The position numbers and the translations under genes are program-made. Below, in pieces: positions 8,271-14,319 of a stretch of DNA of 17,607 nucleotides (position 1 is the stretch's first letter; each line of letters begins with the position of its first letter). The notes below the pieces were generated by a model. The model was not told the origin of the DNA. It saw nothing but the letters and a program-made list of their open reading frames with translations, and searched no databases. Source of the DNA: an uncultured Bacilli bacterium (GTDB lineage: Bacteria > Bacillota_I > Bacilli_A > RF39 > UBA660); contig CANRLQ010000007.1 of the NCBI GenBank assembly GCA_947631525.1, positions 1-17,607 on the forward strand, in the 5' to 3' direction.

Positions 8271-8304
8271 AAAATCACCTTATCTTTAAGATTTAAACAT
8301 GTAT

Positions 8305-8333
8305 ATTATAACATATACAAATATGTTTTTCAA
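8305..8333 (-). promoter_or_regulatory. Strong promoter of tagG-tagH
   Basis: TTGAAA (8333-8328), 17-base spacer, TATAAT (8310-8305) with TGT directly before the -10. This is the best vegetative promoter in the window. A leader of about 25 bases leads to AGGTGA and ATG 8270. Confidence 0.8.
8310..8327. promoter_or_regulatory. Perfect dyad filling the tagG promoter spacer, possible operator
   Basis: AACATAT and ATATGTT form a perfect 7-base dyad around four bases (TTGT on the minus strand), 18 bases in all. It occupies the spacer between -35 and -10. A dimeric repressor bound here would block RNA polymerase. The sequence is AT-only in the arms except one C/G pair, so chance is possible. Confidence 0.35.
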
Positions 8334-8352
8334 ATAAATTGGCATTATTTGT

Positions 8353-8380
8353 AAAAATAAAAACAGCCTTAGCTGTTTTT
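8353..8380 (-). terminator. Intrinsic terminator of the cotD-like gene
   Basis: Nine-base arms AAAAACAGC and GCTGTTTTT (8359-8367 and 8372-8380) enclose a four-base loop. A T-rich tail follows in the minus transcript. The 5' arm starts at the last base of the TAA stop. The plus-strand side also has a T run, so it may work in both directions. Confidence 0.8.
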
Positions 8381-8664
8381 TAAAATCCTGAACATTTTCC
8401 ACAATCAATATTGCAAACTTGGTCTTCTTCTGAACAAGTATATTGTGGTGTATAAGTATGTTTATATATATGTTTATTTATAGTATGAGTGTGTATTGGA
8501 CATACATGTGGTACTTCATGATAAAATTCTTGTTCTACACATTTAGTTATAGTTGGTTCAATAACTGGTTGTTCATTACAACAACCACCTTGTTGCATTC
8601 CAAATGGCATACCAAATCCCATACCATTTTGTCTATTGTCATTACAACATCTTCTATTAAACAT
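8380..8664 (-). CDS. cotD: CotD-like spore coat protein, Cys/His-rich
   Basis: 94 residues from ATG 8664. A second in-frame ATG at 8670 would add two residues but lies only 2 bases from GGGGG, against 8 for ATG 8664. The N-terminus (1-30) is Gly/Met/Cys-rich with two CC pairs. Residues about 41-75 carry the CotD-type pattern: TKCVEQEFYHEVPH, then PIHTHTINKHIYKH. The C-terminus adds four more Cys. In total there are 10 Cys and 6 His, fitting disulfide or metal crosslinking in a coat layer. CotD is an inner-coat protein made in the mother cell of Bacillus. The gene is monocistronic, between the ffh terminator and its own. Assignment rests on pattern rather than alignment; a different Cys/His-rich coat protein is possible. 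Confidence 0.75.
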   Translation of the reverse strand: MFNRRCCNDNRQNGMGFGMPFGMQQGGCCNEQPVIEPTITKCVEQEFYHEVPHVCPIHTHTINKHIYKHTYTPQYTCSEEDQVCNIDCGKCSGF

Positions 8665-8687
8665 AATCATTTCCCCCTTATCTAATT

Positions 8688-8696
8688 TATAATATG
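8688..8696 (-). promoter_or_regulatory. Possible sigma-K-like -10 element of the cotD-like gene
   Basis: CATATTATA on the minus strand fits the sigma-K -10 pattern CATAnnnTA, the late mother-cell factor expected for coat genes. No AC box is seen at the usual spacing, and the leader would be only a few bases. Weak evidence. Confidence 0.25.
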
Positions 8697-8701
8697 AACC
8701 T

Positions 8702-8731
8702 AAAAAAAATAAGAATGTGTATATTCCTATT
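8702..8731 (-). terminator. Intrinsic terminator of ffh
   Basis: Nine-base arms AATAGGAAT and ATTCTTATT (8731-8723 and 8716-8708), with one G-T pair, enclose a 6-base loop and are followed by a T run. It starts 14 bases after the ffh stop. Confidence 0.8.
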
Positions 8732-8745
8732 TTTATAATTATTAA

Positions 8746-10053
8746 TTAAAATGGCATTTTGAAATTACCGTTTTTCATCATTTTCATCATTTTTTTCATT
8801 TCTTCAAATTGCTTTAAAAGTCTATTTACTTCTTCTACATTTCTTCCACTACCTTTAGCAATTCTTAATTTTCGACTTGATTTAAGTATTTCAGGATGTT
8901 TTCTTTCATAAGATGTCATTGATAATATTATAGCTTCAATATGAGCTACATCCTTAGGATCTATTTTTACATTATTAATACCCATTTTTTTAGCTCCTGG
9001 AATTAATTTTATTAAATTTTCTAAAGGTCCTAATTTTTTTATTTGCTTAAATGTACTTAAGAAATCCTCTAAATCAAATTTACCATTTTGCATTTTTTTA
9101 GCGGTATTATAGGCTTCATCTTGGTCAATAACTGATTCTGCCTTTTCAATCATTGACATAATATCTCCCATACCTAAAATACGACTAGCCATACGTTCTG
9201 GATAAAACTCTTCTAATCCATCTAATTTTTCACTAACACCTATAAATTTAATTGGAACATTTGTTAAATGTCTAATTGATAATGCTGCTCCACCTCTGGT
9301 ATCACCATCTAATTTAGTTAAGATAGCACCAGTTAATTTTAATTTATTATTAAATCCCTCTATTACATTTATAGCATCTTGCCCTGTCATACTATCAACT
9401 ACTAATATTGTTTCTATTGGCTTTATTTCATTTGCTATATCTTCTAACTCATTCATTAATTCTTCATCAATTTGAAGACGCCCTGCTGTATCTATTAAAA
9501 CATAATCATAATTATTTTCTTTGGCATATTCAATAGCATTTTTACATATTTCTACAGGATTTTTCTTTCCTTCTTCATATACTTCGATATTTAATTGTTT
9601 ACCAAGTTGTTTCAATTGTTCAATAGCGGCTGGTCTATATATATCACATGCTACTAATAGAGGCTTTTTTTTATAATTTTTTCTTAAATAATTGGATAGT
9701 TTAGCAATTGTTGTTGTTTTTCCACTACCCTGTAATCCTACTAACATTAAAGTAGCTGGGTTACCTACTGTATTTAAATCTTCTTTTTGACCACCTAATA
9801 ATGATACTAGTTCATCTTTTACTATTTTTACAAACATTTCACTAGGTTTTAGACTTTTTACAACTTCTTCTCCTAAAGCCTTTTGTTTTACATTTGCTAT
9901 AAATTCTTTTACTACTTTATAATTAACATCAGCTTCTAAAAGTGCAAGCCTTATTTCCCTTGTTACTTCACCAATATTATCTTCAGTTATTTTTCCATAA
10001 CCTTTAATTTTATCTATAGCATTTTGTAATCTATCTCCTAAATTTTCAAACAT
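8746..10053 (-). CDS. ffh: Signal recognition particle protein Ffh (SRP54 GTPase)
   Basis: 435 residues. Ffh binds SRP RNA and signal sequences of nascent membrane proteins and delivers ribosomes to FtsY. The N domain spans about 1-95 (helical, with TREIRLALLEADVNY). The G domain carries G1 GLQGSGKT (106-113), DIYRPAA (137-143), G3 DTAGR (188-192) and G4 TKLDG (246-250). The Met-rich M domain runs from about 300, with GMGDI and SSRKLRIAKGSGR (RNA contact) and a tail of repeated MM/K residues ending KMPF. Length is normal to slightly short. ATG 10053 has AGAGGTGA upstream. A TATAAT at 10086-10081 could be its -10, but no -35 is visible because it falls in the preceding terminator. The usual partner ylxM is not adjacent here; a terminator separates ffh from the gene upstream. 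Confidence 0.97.
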   Translation of the reverse strand: MFENLGDRLQNAIDKIKGYGKITEDNIGEVTREIRLALLEADVNYKVVKEFIANVKQKALGEEVVKSLKPSEMFVKIVKDELVSLLGGQKEDLNTVGNPATLMLVGLQGSGKTTTIAKLSNYLRKNYKKKPLLVACDIYRPAAIEQLKQLGKQLNIEVYEEGKKNPVEICKNAIEYAKENNYDYVLIDTAGRLQIDEELMNELEDIANEIKPIETILVVDSMTGQDAINVIEGFNNKLKLTGAILTKLDGDTRGGAALSIRHLTNVPIKFIGVSEKLDGLEEFYPERMASRILGMGDIMSMIEKAESVIDQDEAYNTAKKMQNGKFDLEDFLSTFKQIKKLGPLENLIKLIPGAKKMGINNVKIDPKDVAHIEAIILSMTSYERKHPEILKSSRKLRIAKGSGRNVEEVNRLLKQFEEMKKMMKMMKNGNFKMPF

Positions 10054-10085
10054 TCTATCACCTCTTAATATTTTATCAAAATTAT

Positions 10086-10110
10086 AAAAAAAATACTATA
10101 GATAGTATTT
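10086..10110 (-). terminator. Intrinsic terminator of the 122-residue gene
   Basis: Arms AAATACTA and TAGTATTT (10110-10103 and 10098-10091 in transcript sense) enclose a four-base loop, followed by a T run. The 5' arm begins in the TAA stop codon. Confidence 0.75.
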
Positions 10111-10478
10111 TAAATTTTATATTTTTTTACCATTTGTTCTTCTTCTAATTCTTTTCGATATTCTTCTATTTTTTCAAATTCATCTAAATAATTATTTTTA
10201 TTCTTATTTTCTAATGTTTTTATTACCGTACTTGAGATTCCACTTATAATTAATATTGTAGATAAAAGTCCATTATCTGAAAAAAGTAACATTCCAAGTC
10301 CTGTTCCTGATATTAACATACTTACTGAAGTATTTATATATAATTCTTCTAATTCGTTATATTTTTTATTATATAAAACGATTAGTTTTTTTAAATATTC
10401 TTTTTGTTTTTTTGTAGACATTTTTTCTTTTTCCATTTTATCCACTATCTTTTCCATTATTGATTCTGAAAATTCCAT
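10110..10478 (-). CDS. Uncharacterised membrane-hairpin protein (122 residues)
   Basis: Not recognised. ATG 10478 is chosen because AGGAGGAG (10490-10483) sits just upstream; an in-frame GTG at 10502 precedes the SD and is unlikely to be used. Residues 1-45 are charged and helical (probable coiled coil). Two hydrophobic segments follow at about 50-67 and 70-88, joined by a short DNG turn. The C-terminal 34 residues are again highly charged (YLDEFEKIEEYRKELEEEQ). This predicts a membrane hairpin with both tails on the cytoplasmic side. The gene is divergent from the small plus-strand gene, with 68 bases between starts, and has its own terminator before ffh. A link to sporulation is possible from position only. 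Confidence 0.75.
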   Translation of the reverse strand: MEFSESIMEKIVDKMEKEKMSTKKQKEYLKKLIVLYNKKYNELEELYINTSVSMLISGTGLGMLLFSDNGLLSTILIISGISSTVIKTLENKNKNNYLDEFEKIEEYRKELEEEQMVKKYKI

Positions 10479-10482
10479 TTTA

Positions 10483-10490
10483 CTCCTCCT
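10483..10490 (-). promoter_or_regulatory. Ribosome binding site fixing the start of the 122-residue protein
   Basis: AGGAGGAG on the minus strand, with its AGGAGG core 6 bases before ATG 10478. It decides against the upstream GTG at 10502. Confidence 0.75.
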
Positions 10491-10524
10491 AGTTATTAGC
10501 ACAAACTAATGTCAATTTTCCTAA

Positions 10525-10530
10525 TATAAT
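10525..10530 (+). promoter_or_regulatory. Possible -10 box of the small plus-strand gene
   Basis: TATAAT lies 16 bases before ATG 10547 on the plus strand. At 17-base spacing the -35 region is CAAACT, a poor match, so the promoter is tentative or may use another sigma factor. Confidence 0.35.
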
Positions 10531-10546
10531 AAAATAGGTGATTATT

Positions 10547-10729
10547 ATGCCAAATGGATGGAAAAATTGGTGGTGTGGTAAAAATAAATGGGGATGTTTA
10601 ATTTATATTTTTGGCATTTTACTTTTTTATCAATTAATTTTGACTTTCTTTTTTGTAACAAGATTTAATTTAATAATTTTATATTTATTTATCTTTGGTA
10701 TTTTTTTCTTTTTTTTCCAAATAATATGA
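10547..10729 (+). CDS. Small Trp-rich membrane protein (60 residues), the only plus-strand gene
   Basis: Not recognised as a known family. ATG 10547 has AGGTG seven bases upstream; an in-frame GTG at 10538 overlaps that site and is rejected. The N-terminus MPNGWKNWWCGKNKWGC holds four Trp, two Cys and four Lys. Two hydrophobic segments follow, about 17-38 and 42-59, ending in a run of Phe. The plus strand here becomes rich in G (repeated TGG), unlike the pyrimidine-rich plus strand of the rest of the window; that shift supports real coding in this direction. The 3' end overlaps the 3' end of the ysxE-like gene by 45 bases, tail to tail. It could be a small membrane peptide of spore or envelope function; no function is visible. 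Confidence 0.6.
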   Translation: MPNGWKNWWCGKNKWGCLIYIFGILLFYQLILTFFFVTRFNLIILYLFIFGIFFFFFQII

Positions 10730-11593
10730 TGATAATAAATTTTCTGTTTTATATAAAACGTCTATCTGTTTACTTATAGCTTTGGTATTTTCATATATAT
10801 TATTATCAAATTCTATTTTGTCTGGCAAAGAGATAAGTATAAACAATAATAATCTTTCTTCTTGTAGAAGTGGATAATTACTTTCATAGCGTTTTAATAT
10901 AGATTCAAAATCGTAATCTAAACAGCTTTTTTTATAAAGTTTATATAAATCAAAGATAGGAAGATCAATTTTAGCTTTGTCCCAACTTATTAGATAAGAA
11001 TTAGTATCCCTAATAAAATGATTTACATCTAAATTATTATGGAGAACAACAAAACGTTGTTTTCTTTTTTGGTTTATTAATTCATACCAATTTTGTAGTT
11101 CATTACTACAGTAATTAATAGATGATAAAATTTTAGATATATTACGAGCTAATAAATATTCATCTGGTCCCATATATACTTTAGTTTCTATAACACTTAT
11201 TATATCATTATAATAACTATTCAAATAGTCAATATTATTAGAAATATCTTCGTATATTTTTTTATAATCATCTAAATCAATTTCTTTATAATGTGTTGTT
11301 TTATTATGAAGTAGACTTACTAAATCAATCATATCAAGCATTTTTTGTTCTAAAGGCATATCGATACCATCAATATACCTTGTAACAAAGAATTTATCAT
11401 CTTCAAAAATAATCTCTGGATAATATCTAAAACTTCTAGAATTTAGATAATTATATATTTTGTCTTGATTCCTATTTTTCTCTTTGATTATTACTTTACC
11501 ATCATTTGTATCAATTAAGGTTGTTTTACCTAACTTTCGATAACTATTTGCTTTTAAATCATGCTTTTTTAAAAGATTACTAATCTGTTTCAT
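10685..11593 (-). CDS. ysxE: YsxE/CotS-like spore-associated kinase-fold protein, probable pseudokinase
   Basis: 302 residues with an aminoglycoside-phosphotransferase-like fold. GKVIIKEKN (32-40) gives the beta-3 Lys K37. The catalytic loop HGDxxxxN reads H185-N-N187-LDVN-H192 (HNNLDVNH), and the metal-binding Asp position after the next strand is S203 (LISWDKA). DLPIFDLYKLY matches the downstream DL motif. The catalytic Asp, Asn and metal Asp are therefore all replaced, so phosphotransfer is unlikely. This may be common in the YsxE branch rather than special to this gene. The ATG overlaps the spoVID-like gene by 14 bases, with no clear SD, consistent with coupling. In Bacillus subtilis ysxE also follows spoVID; that synteny is the main reason for the name. 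Expected location: the forming coat. Confidence 0.7.
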   Translation of the reverse strand: MKQISNLLKKHDLKANSYRKLGKTTLIDTNDGKVIIKEKNRNQDKIYNYLNSRSFRYYPEIIFEDDKFFVTRYIDGIDMPLEQKMLDMIDLVSLLHNKTTHYKEIDLDDYKKIYEDISNNIDYLNSYYNDIISVIETKVYMGPDEYLLARNISKILSSINYCSNELQNWYELINQKRKQRFVVLHNNLDVNHFIRDTNSYLISWDKAKIDLPIFDLYKLYKKSCLDYDFESILKRYESNYPLLQEERLLLFILISLPDKIEFDNNIYENTKAISKQIDVLYKTENLLSSYYLEKKEKNTKDK

Positions 11594-12239
11594 AATTATC
11601 AGGTATTATAATTTTATCACCTATTTTTAATTCATTTAAATCATTATAAATTTCTAAAGTTTCTTTTGATACACTATATTTTTCCATTATTGATTCTATT
11701 GAATCATTTTCTCTTACAATATATACTTTATATGTTTTATATGTTTCTTTTGATGAATCTAAATTATCAAATAATGATTCTATTTTTTCAACATCTTCTT
11801 CTTCAATACATCTTTTTTCCTCTACACTTGTTTCCATTTCTTGATCACCCTCTCTCTCTTCATCAATTTCTAATGTAGCTGGTTCTTTTTCTATAAAGTC
11901 TAGACTATCGATTATTGTTTCCCCTATTTTATCAACAATTACATCTATATGGATTGCTAAAACATTATCATTAACTATTTCATAATAAAAATCATCTATA
12001 TCACAAGTTGATGAGGATAAGTCATATTTATCATCAAAATTGATATTAAATGGTAACTCATATGAAAAACTATCAGTATTAGTACTATTATCTGAAATTT
12101 TATATTCACCACTCAGTAAAAAGTTTCCATTAACTATTTTTTCTGATATTTTTAATGTATGCTCTAGAGAAATACTTGTTATTTCTGATAAATTAGTTTT
12201 AAAAATAATATCTTTTTTAAAAGGAATTATTTTTTTCAT
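11580..12239 (-). CDS. spoVID: SpoVID-like spore coat assembly protein with C-terminal LysM domain
   Basis: 219 residues. In Bacillus, SpoVID encases the forespore with coat and binds the SafA network and peptidoglycan precursor through LysM. The N-terminal part (about 1-110: IIPFKKDIIF, ISLEHTLKISE, GNFLLSGEYKI) has the beta-rich pattern of SpoVID and SipL N-termini. An acidic linker (117-165, rich in E/D) joins it to a LysM domain at 171-213, from YKVYIVRENDSIESI to KIGDKIIIP. Bacillus subtilis SpoVID is much longer (575 residues), so the linker here is strongly reduced while both ends remain. AAAGGGG precedes ATG 12239, and a possible sigma-E-type -10 lies upstream. The next gene overlaps by 14 bases and is ysxE-like, the same pair as in Bacillus. 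SipL or another LysM coat protein is an alternative name. Confidence 0.78.
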   Translation of the reverse strand: MKKIIPFKKDIIFKTNLSEITSISLEHTLKISEKIVNGNFLLSGEYKISDNSTNTDSFSYELPFNINFDDKYDLSSSTCDIDDFYYEIVNDNVLAIHIDVIVDKIGETIIDSLDFIEKEPATLEIDEEREGDQEMETSVEEKRCIEEEDVEKIESLFDNLDSSKETYKTYKVYIVRENDSIESIMEKYSVSKETLEIYNDLNELKIGDKIIIPDNYETD

Positions 12240-12264
12240 TTTATTTTCCCCTTTCTATCACTAA

Positions 12265-12272
12265 AATATATG
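12265..12272 (-). promoter_or_regulatory. Possible sigma-E-like -10 element for spoVID-ysxE
   Basis: CATATATT on the minus strand matches 6 of 8 positions of the sigma-E -10 consensus CATACAAT and is placed about 20 bases before the SD. A -35 with an ATA core (AATAAAA) lies 13 bases upstream, inside the preceding terminator. Weak, but it fits early mother-cell expression. Confidence 0.25.
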
Positions 12273-12304
12273 AAAAAAAAGATAATTTTATTACCTTATC
12301 TTTT
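12273..12304 (-). terminator. Intrinsic terminator of the lon operon
   Basis: Nine-base arms AAAAGATAA and TTATCTTTT (12304-12296 and 12285-12277 in transcript sense) enclose a 10-base loop holding the TAA stop, followed by a T run. The first arm lies within the last codons of the 235-residue gene. Confidence 0.7.
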
Positions 12305-12998
12305 CTAATATTTTTAAACTTGTTTGTTTTAATATTTTAACATCATTAGTTTCATATTCATAATCATTACTAATTATTCTCATTAAAATATATCTTATTC
12401 TTCTACATATTCTTTTATTTTCTAGAATACTTGGACATTCTTCTATATAATTATTTAAACTCCATAGAAAGGAATTCTTATAATATAATTTATCATTTTT
12501 TTCAAATTCTTCATCTTCAACTAAAATTTTTGAATAATAATTATCGTATATTAATGACAAAATAATTCTATTTCTATATAAATTTAAAAACAATGGTTCA
12601 TCTATATAAATACCATATTTTTCATAAAATCTTAATGTTCTTTTATTAAATTCATTAATATAGAAAATATCATCATCATAATTAATTTCTTGATTCAATA
12701 TTTGTTTTATTTCATTATATTTTGATATATATTTAAATCTTTCTTTCCTATTATTAAATATAGTATTATTTTCAAAATAATTAATAAAATCTGTTATATT
12801 TTTTCTAATATAACTATTTATAATATGTGTTTTTTTATTATTTAAAATATATTCTTTTAATATTTCTAAACTTTCTAATGTAAATACTTCTGGAGACATA
12901 CAATCAAAACTAGATAAAAAACAATTATATAAAGATTCAGTATCAGTAAATATGAATGCTTTTACATATTGAATAGAACAATATTTATCTAGTGACAT
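12291..12998 (-). CDS. Uncharacterised helical protein, one copy of a novel repeat domain (235 residues)
   Basis: Not a family I know. The product is soluble, Asn/Tyr/Ile-rich and mostly helical, without signal or membrane segment. Three marks also occur in both halves of the preceding gene's product: IRKNITDFINYFENN (64-78), YISKYNEIKQILN (90-102), and SLNNYIEECPSILENKRICRR (180-200, invariant P189 and R200). It therefore looks like a single copy of a domain that the neighbour carries twice. The ATG overlaps the neighbour by 14 bases with GGTGA at 5-base spacing, and the gene ends at the operon terminator. Together with lon it forms a three-gene unit. A possible role as scaffold, adaptor or substrate of Lon, or in sporulation, is inferred from position only. 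Confidence 0.82.
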   Translation of the reverse strand: MSLDKYCSIQYVKAFIFTDTESLYNCFLSSFDCMSPEVFTLESLEILKEYILNNKKTHIINSYIRKNITDFINYFENNTIFNNRKERFKYISKYNEIKQILNQEINYDDDIFYINEFNKRTLRFYEKYGIYIDEPLFLNLYRNRIILSLIYDNYYSKILVEDEEFEKNDKLYYKNSFLWSLNNYIEECPSILENKRICRRIRYILMRIISNDYEYETNDVKILKQTSLKILEKIR

Positions 12999-14319
12999 CT
13001 AAATCACCGAAGTTTCTTTTTAATATTTTTAGCATTTTTTTATTTTGTAATTTATTAGAACTATTTAATAAATCAATTGTCCTGCTATATATAGTTTGAT
13101 CATTAAATATAGATGGAACTATATTTAAAAATTTATAAATACTAGAATATATTTCCTTATCTTTTAATTGATTTTTTTCTTTGATATATTCTTCTTTATT
13201 TAATCCATAAATGTTTAAAATATCTAAATCTGTTTTTATACATTCTAATAATTTAATATTTTTTTTAGCTGTCAATAGAAATACTTTAATATATGTTTTT
13301 ACAATTCCATATCTATTTATCAATTCACAACCTATAAAATCAGAAGCTGAATAATCTTTTAATAAATTCAATTTTCCCATATAACTATTGTATTTTTTTA
13401 GAAATTCTCTTTTTTCTTCTTTTGTTTTATTTTCATCTACATAATCTAAACAATTATATAATACTTTTCTTATATTATTATAACCTTTTTCATTATATAG
13501 TAAATTATTATCAATCATAGTATATATAGTTTCTATAGTATTTTCTTCTACAAATGTTTTATAATCTAAGTCTACTTCATTATCAATTAAGATATTTTGA
13601 ACTAAGATATAATCATATAATGATTTGAATTTAACAAAATCAAATGTAGAATCTTGTAAATTTTCCTTTATATTTTTTAATTTTGATACTAATACACTTG
13701 TATTTTCATGTTTTTCTAAAATATAAATTGCTCTTCTATTTATTTCTTTATCTAAAAACATTTCAGGTAGGTCGTTAAAAAATTTTTTTATAGAATAAAC
13801 ATATTTTTCATCGTCTATATTATCTTCTACAAATTCTTTATCTAATAATACTTTAATAGCGAAAAAATCAAAAACTATAGATTCTTCTATTAATTTTTTA
13901 TCACATAAAAATTTATTTAAATCCATATCTTTTAAATTTTCATATGTTCCAAATTTTATTAAGTATTCATAAAAATAAATATTTTCTGTGACATTTAAAT
14001 CATTTATTTGACTGAATTTTTCATTTATTTTTTTTAATAATCTTAAATTATTTATTTTTTCATCTATATTAGTAGTTTCAAAATTATAATTATTTAAATA
14101 GTTAATTATAGTTCTTAAATTATCAATAGACTTTTTAGGATAATATTGTTCCTTAATTAAATCATTTATTTTAAATAATAAATCTGATAAAAAAACTTGA
14201 TTAAATGTTTCAGTTGTAGAAGCAAATTCTAAATTTTCTTCTAATTTATCACAAAATAATAAATAATCAATATATAATGAATTTACATATGTATATAATC
14301 TTAATTCTTTTTCATTCAT
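12985..14319 (-). CDS. Uncharacterised helical protein with two copies of the same domain (444 residues)
   Basis: Not recognised. It is predicted all-helical and soluble. Internal comparison shows two halves: LLKKINEKFSQIN (94-106) against FLKKYNSYMGKLN (306-318), offset 212. SIKKFFNDLPEMFLDKEINRR (176-196) pairs with SIYKFLNIVPSIFNDQTIYSR (393-413), offset 217. Between them, FYEYLIKFG (116-124) pairs with FIGCELINRYG (328-338). So the protein is a tandem duplication of a roughly 215-residue unit, with a third unit in the next gene. ATG 14319 overlaps the Lon TGA stop as ATGA, and AGGTGG gives a good ribosome site, so expression is tied to lon. No catalytic motif is visible; a structural or protein-binding role is likelier than an enzyme, but that is a guess. 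Confidence 0.85.
   Translation of the reverse strand: MNEKELRLYTYVNSLYIDYLLFCDKLEENLEFASTTETFNQVFLSDLLFKINDLIKEQYYPKKSIDNLRTIINYLNNYNFETTNIDEKINNLRLLKKINEKFSQINDLNVTENIYFYEYLIKFGTYENLKDMDLNKFLCDKKLIEESIVFDFFAIKVLLDKEFVEDNIDDEKYVYSIKKFFNDLPEMFLDKEINRRAIYILEKHENTSVLVSKLKNIKENLQDSTFDFVKFKSLYDYILVQNILIDNEVDLDYKTFVEENTIETIYTMIDNNLLYNEKGYNNIRKVLYNCLDYVDENKTKEEKREFLKKYNSYMGKLNLLKDYSASDFIGCELINRYGIVKTYIKVFLLTAKKNIKLLECIKTDLDILNIYGLNKEEYIKEKNQLKDKEIYSSIYKFLNIVPSIFNDQTIYSRTIDLLNSSNKLQNKKMLKILKRNFGDLDVTR

Noticed and set aside
8443..8685. Plus-strand open frame opposite the cotD-like gene
   Set aside because: It is the antisense shadow of a Cys/His-rich coding sequence, with no ribosome site and no family pattern.
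10510..10515. TTGACA on the minus strand as a -35 for the 122-residue gene
   Set aside because: At normal spacing the -10 position falls on CTAGGA in the ribosome site; no usable -10 follows.
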